From NCBI GenBank assembly GCA_964524145.1, contig CAZGCA010000099.1:1-20711 (forward strand): 20,711 nucleotides of DNA. Direction: 5' to 3'. Below are positions 1 through 6,322 of the stretch, piece by piece. The DNA comes from CAZGCA01 sp964524145. GTDB lineage: Bacteria > Hydrogenedentota > CAZGCA01. How positions within the stretch are numbered: the first letter of the stretch is position 1; each line of letters starts with the position of its first letter. The position numbers and the translations under genes are program-made. A model generated the notes under the pieces. It was not told where the DNA came from, searched no databases, and saw nothing but the letters and a program-made list of their open reading frames with translations.

Positions 1-610
1 CGATCCGGGCCGGGGAGAGCTTGTAGGCCTGAAGCCGATCCGGGTCGAGGTGGACCCGGATTTCCCGCTCAAGCCCGCCGACGATCTCCGCGCCCGCCGT
101 GCCGGGCACCGTCGTCAGCCGATCGATGAGCCAGTCCTCCGCCCACTCGCGGAGCCAGACGAGGTCGTGCTCGTCCGAGGTGATCATAACCTCGATCACC
201 GGCAACTGCGACGGATCGGCCTTGATGATGATCGGGGGGTCCATGTCGCGCGGCAATCTCTTTGTAACCCGACCCATGGCGGCTACCACGTCCTGGAAGG
301 CAACCTCCACGTCCACCCCATAAAAGAAGTTCGCCAACAGCGTGTACATGCCCTCGATGCTCGAGGATTCGATGTAATCGAGGTCATCCACCGTGGTGAT
401 CACTTCCTCGAGCGGGTCGGCGATGTTGTCCTCGATATCGTCTGCCGTCGCCCCGCGCCACCAGATGTGAATCTTCACCATGGGGTAGGAAATGTCCGGC
501 AAGTAATTAACGTCGAGTTGCGACAGGCTAAAAAAGCCCGCGGCCAAGGCCGCGACGGTCAGCACGGTGACCGCTACGGGACGTTTGAGCGCGGCCGCGG
601 TGATTCTCAT
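1..610 (-). CDS. RND-family efflux permease, N-terminal part (runs off window)
   Basis: This is the inner-membrane pump subunit of a tripartite efflux system. The window holds the first 203 residues; the gene continues beyond base 1. Residues 10-28 form the first membrane helix, followed by the RND signature stretch with DVNYLPDISYP and the porter-domain segments ADPLEEVITTVDDL and SSIEGMYTL. The start ATG at 610 has AGGAGG nine bases upstream and overlaps the stop of the adaptor gene as ATGA (607-610), indicating translational coupling. The class (heavy-metal, hydrophobic drug or lipid export) cannot be decided, because TM4 and its proton-relay residues lie outside the window. Family assignment is firm; the substrate is unknown. 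Confidence 0.93.
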   Translation of the reverse strand, partial: MRITAAALKRPVAVTVLTVAALAAGFFSLSQLDVNYLPDISYPMVKIHIWWRGATADDIEDNIADPLEEVITTVDDLDYIESSSIEGMYTLLANFFYGVDVEVAFQDVVAAMGRVTKRLPRDMDPPIIIKADPSQLPVIEVMITSDEHDLVWLREWAEDWLIDRLTTVPGTAGAEIVGGLEREIRVHLDPDRLQAYKLSPARI

Positions 611-1902
611 TGCTCATGTCCTCCTGATGCCTTCTTCGAGGCCGACGCCGGCATCACCTTGCCGAGCTGGACCTGCGCCCCATCCTTCAAATTCAGGTTC
701 CCGGCGACAACGACCATCTCGCCAGCCCGCACGCCATCAACTATTTGCACGCGCTGTTCCTGTTCCAGCCCGATCGTGACCTTCTGCATGCTCGCCTTGC
801 CTTCCTTCACCACATAGACGACCTTCTCGCCCCTGGGAGTGGTCACGATGGCCGCGTCGGGAACCACCACGGCCTCATCGGCCACTCGGCCCCGTACCGA
901 CACTCTGGCAAACATGCGCGGAATCAGTTCGACAGGCTCGATGACCTTCGCCTCGATTATCCGCGTGCGAGAGTCCCACTCGAGTCGGGGATAGACCCGC
1001 TCGATTCGTGCACTGAACGTCTTTCGTGGATACGCGTCCAACCGGACAGCCGCCTCGGCGCCCTTACGGATATCGGCCGCGCAGCTTTCCGGCAGCCCTG
1101 CCCGCACCACAAGCGATGAAGGATCCATCATCTTCAGCAACGGCGCTCGCGGCGTGGCTAGGTCGCCCGGTCGGACAAAGACCTCTGTAATCACGCCGGC
1201 GAAGGGCGCTGTGAGCAAACATTCATCGAGTTTCGCCTGAGCAAGGGCTAGTTTGGCGGCCGCTTCATCGACAGCGGCCTGCGCGACGGCGATTTCTGTT
1301 TTCGTCGGTCCCGCTTCGAGCATGGCCAGCCGTTCCTTCGCGGCCTCAAGCTGCGTGTGGCAGTCTACATAGTCGACGCGGGCTTTCTCCGCCAATTCTC
1401 CAGGAAGCGAGCCACTCTTAACCAGCGACCTGACCCGGTCCAGGTCGGCCTTGGCGAAATCCGTGCAATCCTTGAAGTGCCGAACGGATTCCTTTGCCTG
1501 CGCGATCTCCTCGGGGCGCGGGCCGACCTTGAGGTCGGCCAGCTTGGCCTTCGCCACGCCCAGGGCGGCTTCGGCCGCCACAACCTCCTGGCGGTACAGC
1601 GGCCGATCTATCTCGATCAGCTTCTGCCCGGCCTGCTCGACGCGGTCACCTTCTCGCCAAGGGCAAAATGAGATCGGACCCTCAATGGTCGCCTGCATCA
1701 TCACGGTGTTCACGGCGACCACATCTCCCGTCGTCTCCAGGAACTCCACTAAGCGTGTTTTCTCCGCCGCGACGGCCTCAACACGCGCAGGTTTCTTGGA
1801 TTTGTCCTTCGCCTGACCGTCCTTGTCCGAACCGCAACCGATCACACCAATGATGGCTGCCCCAAGGATCGCGACCGCCAGCACACGTCTTTCTGTCCTC
1901 AT
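607..1902 (-). CDS. RND efflux periplasmic adaptor (membrane fusion protein), lipoprotein
   Basis: This HlyD/AcrA-type adaptor of 431 residues links the RND pump to the TolC-like channel. The N-terminus is a lipoprotein signal with lipobox VIGC, so Cys23 would be acylated. The order of parts is as expected: a lipoyl half-motif near residues 60-100, a long alpha-helical hairpin rich in Ala, Lys and Glu (about 105-225), the second lipoyl half (around LTAPFAGVITEVFVRPGD), then beta-barrel and membrane-proximal domains to about residue 415. The hairpin is extended and repetitive, as in adaptors that contact TolC directly. The start ATG overlaps the TolC-like gene by ATGA and has GGGAG seven bases upstream. 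Its substrate cannot be read from the sequence. Confidence 0.92.
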   Translation of the reverse strand: MRTERRVLAVAILGAAIIGVIGCGSDKDGQAKDKSKKPARVEAVAAEKTRLVEFLETTGDVVAVNTVMMQATIEGPISFCPWREGDRVEQAGQKLIEIDRPLYRQEVVAAEAALGVAKAKLADLKVGPRPEEIAQAKESVRHFKDCTDFAKADLDRVRSLVKSGSLPGELAEKARVDYVDCHTQLEAAKERLAMLEAGPTKTEIAVAQAAVDEAAAKLALAQAKLDECLLTAPFAGVITEVFVRPGDLATPRAPLLKMMDPSSLVVRAGLPESCAADIRKGAEAAVRLDAYPRKTFSARIERVYPRLEWDSRTRIIEAKVIEPVELIPRMFARVSVRGRVADEAVVVPDAAIVTTPRGEKVVYVVKEGKASMQKVTIGLEQEQRVQIVDGVRAGEMVVVAGNLNLKDGAQVQLGKVMPASASKKASGGHEQ

Positions 1903-3323
1903 TGCTTTTCTCCCACTGCCAGGCGGAATTCGGACACGGCCGTGTTATGGTCCGCCAGGGCTCGGTAGTAATTCATCTGCGAATCCAGCAGCGCCGACTG
2001 GGCGTCCAGGACGTCTACAATAGCACCCTTAGCCAGATTATATTTTTCGCGTTCTATCCGTAAGGATTCTCTTGCCTGCTCGACAGCTTTTTGCGTCACA
2101 CCAACCCTTGCACGAGTCGATTCAATGTTTGAGGTTGCTGTTTCTACTTCAAGCTGAATCTGAAGCTCTAATCTCCGCAAGGCTTCTTCTTGAGCTCTTA
2201 AGCGATTGCGTTCTCGCCTTATCCTGGCGTCAATCCGCCCACCTTCAAAAACCGGTATCACCCCAAAGACGCTGACTTCCCCCACTTCATTGACGTCGGT
2301 ATCCCTGCCGCCATGGAAACTGGAGGTCGCATCCCATCGCTTTCCATAGGACGCCCGAAGCGATACCTCCGGCAGTCGTCTGGCTTTTGCTATGTCGAGA
2401 TTTCTTCGCTGGACATCGGTTCTTGATTTCAGAGATTGATAATCTAGTCTGCTGCTAAGTGCTGTTGCAAGACCTTGACCAAGACCGGGGGGGACATCAA
2501 TCAGCACCAGTTCGCCCTCAATGTCCAAGGGTTCTTTTTGCCTGCTTAATCCCAGCAGGCTGGCAAGTAGGAAGCGTTTTATGCTCAGCACATTACGTGC
2601 GCGAATCAGCTCCTGCTCAATATTGGCAAGCCTGACCTCTGTTCTCAGCAAATCAACTTTTGCTGCCTTTTGGGCATCTAACAGTTCCGCAACTATTTTT
2701 TGGTGTTCCCGTAGAGCCTTTCGTGAGAATATCAGCGACTCTATCACTTTCCGCTGGCCGAGCATCGAGTAAAACACGCTCGACACATTGAACACCAATT
2801 CCGTTCGACTGTGAAGGAGTTCCTGCTTCGCCGACTCGGTGATTAACTCAGCGGCTTTAATCTGGTTTACAAGCCGTCCACCTCTGAATAACGGCATAGT
2901 CAGAACAATATCTCCGGTAACAAGCTGATCGGTGAATCCTAACACTTCGACCGTACCGGGCCTTCTTGGCTTGATAAGCCTGTCCTCACGATAATACGTG
3001 TATCCGCCCTCAAGGTTAATCTTCGGTAGAAGCTCCCCGAGAGCCATGTCACGATCGGCACTGGCCGCGTCAACGTCATAGCGGGCCGCGGCCAGCTGCG
3101 GGTTGTTGGCCAGCGCGATCTCGATGGCCTCCGGTAGCGTGATCGGCCCTTCCACCGGCTGCGTTGTGGGGCGCGAGGTAGGCGCATACTCCTTCAGCAC
3201 CCGCTCCCGGATTCTGGGGAATGCGTCGGTGCCGGCGACCATTACGCAGCCCGGCAGCGCCGCACCCAACAGGACGGCCGCTGTAAGCCTCACCATCGCA
3301 CCATTAACACGCTTATCGTTCAC
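1899..3323 (-). CDS. TolC-family outer-membrane efflux protein
   Basis: This is the outer-membrane channel of the tripartite pump. Two OEP repeats are visible: one begins around ITLPEAIEIALANNPQL, the second around GLATALSSRLDYQSLKSR. Both are long amphipathic helical segments separated by short strands, the TolC fold. I prefer a GTG start at 3323 because AGGGAG lies nine bases upstream. It gives a charged n-region, a hydrophobic core and lipobox LPGC (Cys26), i.e. an OprM-like lipoprotein. The longest frame, from ATG 3359, lacks a ribosome site; ATG 3296 is a third option. The total of about 474 residues fits the family. The gene is followed by adaptor and pump genes with 4-base overlaps. 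Confidence 0.9.
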   Translation of the reverse strand: MNDKRVNGAMVRLTAAVLLGAALPGCVMVAGTDAFPRIRERVLKEYAPTSRPTTQPVEGPITLPEAIEIALANNPQLAAARYDVDAASADRDMALGELLPKINLEGGYTYYREDRLIKPRRPGTVEVLGFTDQLVTGDIVLTMPLFRGGRLVNQIKAAELITESAKQELLHSRTELVFNVSSVFYSMLGQRKVIESLIFSRKALREHQKIVAELLDAQKAAKVDLLRTEVRLANIEQELIRARNVLSIKRFLLASLLGLSRQKEPLDIEGELVLIDVPPGLGQGLATALSSRLDYQSLKSRTDVQRRNLDIAKARRLPEVSLRASYGKRWDATSSFHGGRDTDVNEVGEVSVFGVIPVFEGGRIDARIRRERNRLRAQEEALRRLELQIQLEVETATSNIESTRARVGVTQKAVEQARESLRIEREKYNLAKGAIVDVLDAQSALLDSQMNYYRALADHNTAVSEFRLAVGEKQ

Positions 3324-3406
3324 CAGCAAAGACTCCCTGATCTGCGATCCCATGTTCATCTTCTATTTCAGTCGTCGTATTCTGACTGCCTCTCTTACCT
3401 CGTCTC

Positions 3407-3973
3407 TTAATTCGCTGAACCAAGGCGCGACCGGACATGAGCCTTTAGTATGCTCGCCTCGTCTTGGGCAACCCGCTCGCCCATTATCTTTCTGACTGTT
3501 TCGCCAAACATCTTGCCCATCAGGTGCTGGTTCATGCTGCTGACGTAAACCTTTCCATCGTCGGCCTCATAGACGCCAAAGGTACACGGCATGAGCGTGC
3601 ATACCTCGGGGTTGTCCTTCAGCATATCGTGAGCATACTCGGCCTTGCAGAACTCCACGACCCGTACCTGCCGGTCGAGATGCACGCCGTGCTTGGCAAT
3701 GGATTTGTTCAGGTTACGGATCGCCGGGCACTCCAAGCCTTGTGCTTCGATTGCCGCCTTGAGCGCTTCGCATGTCTGGTCGACGTCCTGGTGGTTGCTC
3801 TCGTAGACCGTGACCATCCTCCCGGGCATGGATCGGCACCCACTCAACGCAATCAGCCCCGCGCCCGTGACAAGCCCGACCAGCATAAAGATGATGGGCA
3901 GCTTCCATTTGCCGGAACTCGCTGAAAGCTTCCTATCAAGCACGCTGTCAGTTACTGCTTCGGATTCTCGCAT
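3407..3973 (-). CDS. DUF302 family lipoprotein or membrane-anchored protein
   Basis: This 188-residue protein has an N-terminal hydrophobic segment (about residues 25-43) ending in the lipobox-like LSGC, then a DUF302 domain over most of the rest. The DUF302 signature is clear in the part containing VCTLMPCTFGVYEADDGK and the conserved MNQHLMGKMFG. The biochemical role of DUF302 is not settled. Such proteins often sit beside metal or redox genes, and the pair of Cys residues (VCTLMPC) could be a ligand or disulfide. ATG 3973 has AGGAG at a 7-base spacing; ATG 3976 is only 4 bases away. The gene lies 83 bases upstream of the TolC-like gene, so it probably leads the efflux operon. The 243 bases before it (3974-4216) show no convincing gene. 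Confidence 0.85.
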   Translation of the reverse strand: MRESEAVTDSVLDRKLSASSGKWKLPIIFMLVGLVTGAGLIALSGCRSMPGRMVTVYESNHQDVDQTCEALKAAIEAQGLECPAIRNLNKSIAKHGVHLDRQVRVVEFCKAEYAHDMLKDNPEVCTLMPCTFGVYEADDGKVYVSSMNQHLMGKMFGETVRKIMGERVAQDEASILKAHVRSRLGSAN

Positions 3974-4216
3974 CATTGTTCTCCTTGGTGTTTTCTCGGT
4001 TCGGGTGTCTGGAGACTGGATGCCGCGTCCACACACGGGAAGCGGTCCTCTTTCGGTCGTCGTGATCCCAATCCTGTTTTGCCTGTGCGCTGGTGCATCG
4101 GTTTCGCATATCTCGCTACGAGTCCGCTCATCCCCACACGGCGAGCACGATCCGACAAGGTCTCGACGCTGGCAGCAGCAATCGATACCTGGCTCGGCAG
4201 GAAGATTGCTATTTTC

Positions 4217-4426
4217 TCAAGACCGTTTCTTAGCGCTTCGTGCTGATTGTTGCGCATCCTTGTATAGAGCATAGATGATACAGTCAAGTCGGTATTTACA
4301 CGGATCTTTGGGTTTCGGGCACCGCGGAGCACTCTTCGGAACCCGTTTTCCCGTCTTCTGACACAAATACGTGTCTTCAACTGTTGTGCGGTGTTTTTCG
4401 CTGTCCCTCGTGCGATCACCGGTCAT
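4217..4426 (-). CDS. Small Cys-rich protein of unknown function
   Basis: This predicted small protein of about 69 residues has a compact Cys block in its second half: YLCQKTGKRV, APRCPKPKDPCKYR and then LDCIIYALYKD, giving four cysteines with Lys/Pro-rich spacing. The pattern looks like a small metal- or Fe-S-binding domain, and I recall similar short hypothetical proteins from anaerobes, but I cannot name a family. It directly follows cooT in the same direction. The start is uncertain: the frame is open up to a TTG at 4477, one base after the cooT stop, and ATG 4426 has only a GAAGGG abutting it. Context suggests a role with the nickel proteins upstream; this is inference. Confidence 0.6.
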   Translation of the reverse strand: MTGDRTRDSEKHRTTVEDTYLCQKTGKRVPKSAPRCPKPKDPCKYRLDCIIYALYKDAQQSARSAKKRS

Positions 4427-4477
4427 CCCTTCAAACGCTTTCGTGACGCGCACGCAAGATGAACGCTGTACTCCCAA

Positions 4478-4693
4478 TCACACATTCTTCGCGCCTTCTT
4501 TCTGCCGAAGAGTAACGGTATTTCTCATAAAGTCCACTGCGCATATCTCCGCCTGAACTACCTTGCTTTCCCCGAACATGGTGCTCACTAGAAGACCATC
4601 CTGTTTACATTCAACATAGGCGACGTCGGCAAGAACCAGTTCGCCGTTTTCGGTTTGTTGCCCATCCGTCAAGTACACTTCCGCCAAACACAT
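4478..4693 (-). CDS. cooT: CooT-type nickel-binding protein
   Basis: This 71-residue protein matches the CooT family in length and pattern: it begins MCLAEVYL and has central VLADVAYVE, TMFGESKVV and AVDFMRNTV segments. In Rhodospirillum rubrum CooT is a small dimeric nickel-binding protein used in maturing the Ni-Fe active site of CO dehydrogenase; Cys2, present here, is the key metal ligand in the family. GAGGAG lies nine bases before the ATG. The gene is 20 bases downstream of cooC, so the two are almost certainly co-transcribed. No CODH catalytic gene is visible in the window, so the client enzyme is elsewhere or is a different nickel enzyme. Confidence 0.88.
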   Translation of the reverse strand: MCLAEVYLTDGQQTENGELVLADVAYVECKQDGLLVSTMFGESKVVQAEICAVDFMRNTVTLRQKEGAKNV

Positions 4694-4713
4694 CTGTCCT
4701 ATCTCCTCTGTTT

Positions 4714-5562
4714 TCAGGTATCCCGCAGAGCTATTGCAGGCTGCTCGAAGTTTCCGAAAACCCTCAAGGCATCCACTATAGTCATTATCTCTTCTGCGCA
4801 GGACGGTCCATCCTCATGCTTCAATCCTCCCAGTGTCCGCCCGAGTAGCGCAACATCCGCAACCTCCTGATGATGGCGAATCACTCCTAGCACGCCCATG
4901 TCTCTCCTCTCGAGCTCAGACGCGACCTGTCGTTCTATCTCGGCGCTAGCTACCTTGTTGACCACAACTCCGGCAAACTGTGCGCCAGCACTTGTCGCCA
5001 ACTCCTTGATTCGCTCGGATAGGCTGATTGACTCCAAAGATGGTTCAACGACGGCCATCACTGCGTTAGCGCTCGTCTCAATTCCACGACCGAAATGCTC
5101 GACACCGGCTTCCATGTCAACTATCGCTATCTCGTCTGTGTTGAGACGCAACCGCTTGAGGAACTCGCGGGTGAGAACACCCATCGGACATGCGCATCCT
5201 TCCAACGACTGATGTATCTTACCCACCACTACAAGACAACATCCTTCCTTACACACCACAAACTCAGTCGGTAGATCGGCAACCCGGATTTCAGGTTGCA
5301 TCAGAACCAACGCTTGCTCCTCCGGCTTTGCAGATGCAACAGATTCCTTCCTCATCATGGGCATAACGTTCTTTTTGCCACCAGCTAGCTCGATCAGTGG
5401 GTGTGGTGGATGTTTCATGCCCAGCATTCTGTACAATCCCGCGTTAGATTCGTCTGAGTCGATTACAACAACCTTCTTGTCGCGGCGGTTGAGTTCGAAG
5501 GCCAAGAGCGTCACGATGGTACTTTTGCCGCTGCCACCTTTCCCACACACACATAGTTTCAT
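4714..5562 (-). CDS. cooC: CooC/AcsF-type nickel-insertion ATPase
   Basis: This 282-residue SIMIBI-class ATPase shows the deviant Walker A GKGGSGKS (residues 7-14), a VVVIDSDESN switch region (about 32-40), and the CooC hallmark CxC motif (EGCACPMG, Cys123 and Cys125) that binds nickel and bridges the dimer. The Walker B-like segment IVDMEAGVEHFGRG also matches CooC. The family uses ATP to deliver Ni(II) to carbon monoxide dehydrogenase or acetyl-CoA synthase. ATG 5562 has AAGGAG at about 6 bases. The upstream gap (5563-5693) contains a perfect 7-bp dyad. An extra Cys cluster (VCKEGCC, about residues 103-109) sits just before the CxC region. Confidence 0.93.
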   Translation of the reverse strand: MKLCVCGKGGSGKSTIVTLLAFELNRRDKKVVVIDSDESNAGLYRMLGMKHPPHPLIELAGGKKNVMPMMRKESVASAKPEEQALVLMQPEIRVADLPTEFVVCKEGCCLVVVGKIHQSLEGCACPMGVLTREFLKRLRLNTDEIAIVDMEAGVEHFGRGIETSANAVMAVVEPSLESISLSERIKELATSAGAQFAGVVVNKVASAEIERQVASELERRDMGVLGVIRHHQEVADVALLGRTLGGLKHEDGPSCAEEIMTIVDALRVFGNFEQPAIALRDT

Positions 5563-5600
5563 TGGCTGCTCCTTGCTTGACCAAATCGGCTATACCCCAA

Positions 5601-5617
5601 TGCAAACTCGGTTTGCA
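5601..5617. promoter_or_regulatory. Perfect 7-bp inverted repeat upstream of cooC
   Basis: TGCAAAC-TCG-GTTTGCA is a perfect dyad with a 3-base centre, located 39 bases before the cooC start codon, in the 131-base gap after the DUF5320-ferredoxin gene. It could be an operator or a short RNA hairpin that separates expression of the nickel genes from the genes upstream. There is no U-run after it, so a classical terminator is unlikely. The regulator is unknown. Confidence 0.45.
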
Positions 5618-5693
5618 GCCTTTCCCATTCTAGTCTTAGGTTCAACGTGCGCATCATCGTCTGTATCCATACGGCTGGCACAATCCCGGCATC

Positions 5694-6098
5694 TCACACC
5701 TCTTCCAGGTTTAGAGCGCCCTGAGGGCATTGGGTCGTACACAGGCCACACCCCATGCATTTCAGTGTGTCGACGCGAGCAACCGTACCGACCGAGATCG
5801 CTCCTGTCGGGCAAACCTGCTCGCATATCCCGCACCCGGCACACTTTGCGGCGTCAACGGCGGCAAAGCGGCGGCGAGGTTCTTTCGTTATCTCGAGCTG
5901 AGAGATGCGTTCGTTGATTGCCCGGAGCTGTTGCTCAAGTTTGTGTTCTTCGGCCTTCAAAGCATCGACCTCGCTGGTTTCAGTGAAAGCCGGATTGGTC
6001 GACGCACCAAACCCCATGCCGGCGGGTCCCATCGAGCCCATCCCTCGCCCCCTGCCTCTCCTCACTCCGCGGCCACGTTGCATTCCTCTCCTCACCAT
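5694..6098 (-). CDS. DUF5320-like N-terminus plus 2x[4Fe-4S] ferredoxin
   Basis: This 134-residue protein has three parts. Residues 1-35 are very rich in Gly, Arg and Met (GRG repeats and GSMGPAGMGFG), like DUF5320 proteins of anaerobes. Residues 43-70 are a predicted coiled coil. Residues 80-130 are a bacterial-type ferredoxin with CAGCGICEQVCP (Cys86, 89, 92, 96) and CMGCGLCTTQCP (Cys114, 117, 120, 124). Proteins of this kind occur beside MinD-type ATPases and NifX-like proteins, as here, and probably pass electrons or Fe-S clusters in that complex. ATG 6098 or ATG 6083 may start it; AGGAG lies just before the second. It lies downstream of the fused MinD gene. Confidence 0.85.
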   Translation of the reverse strand: MVRRGMQRGRGVRRGRGRGMGSMGPAGMGFGASTNPAFTETSEVDALKAEEHKLEQQLRAINERISQLEITKEPRRRFAAVDAAKCAGCGICEQVCPTGAISVGTVARVDTLKCMGCGLCTTQCPQGALNLEEV

Positions 6099-6113
6099 TT
6101 TGATGCCACTTGC

Positions 6114-6249
6114 CTAGTCCAGCGCGGACGCCAGGACGGGAGCACAACATTCGGCACCCTTCTGGACCGCGGCTGCCTCAATTCTGTCAAAGGCGTCGGG
6201 CCGCAGTTGCCGGGCCGGTGAAGGCCATTTTGCCGTCGCGCTCCACCAT
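6114..6249 (-). pseudogene. Small coding-like stretch interrupted by a CTT-TGA-C site
   Basis: Between the MinD fusion and the ferredoxin gene lies a stretch that reads MVERDGKMAFTGPATAARRL and then TGA. After a +1 shift it reads DRIEAAAVQKGAECCAPVLA and on to a TAG at 6114-6116. Both halves use GC-rich third positions like the neighbours. The stop context is CTT TGA C (6186-6192), identical to the core of the programmed +1 frameshift site of release factor 2 (prfB), but no strong upstream Shine-Dalgarno-like stimulator or ribosome site is apparent. The simplest reading is a decayed or frameshifted small gene; a real frameshifted micro-protein of about 44 residues is possible. I do not recognise the family. 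Confidence 0.35.
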
Positions 6250-6322
6250 GAGTCGGGCGGTCTTGATTCTTGTTTCTTGCGTCCCTTGTCTCGTTCCTAA
6301 ATGTCATTTCAGATAGCCTCTA

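Noticed and set aside
3973..4419. 148-codon minus-strand open frame upstream of the DUF302 gene
   Set aside because: Overlaps the Cys-rich protein in another frame, has no recognisable domain, and its composition looks like a shadow.
5676..5690. TGGCAC-N7-GC on the plus strand, a strong sigma-54 -24/-12 match
   Set aside because: It points away from all nearby genes; every gene here is on the minus strand, so it is probably chance.
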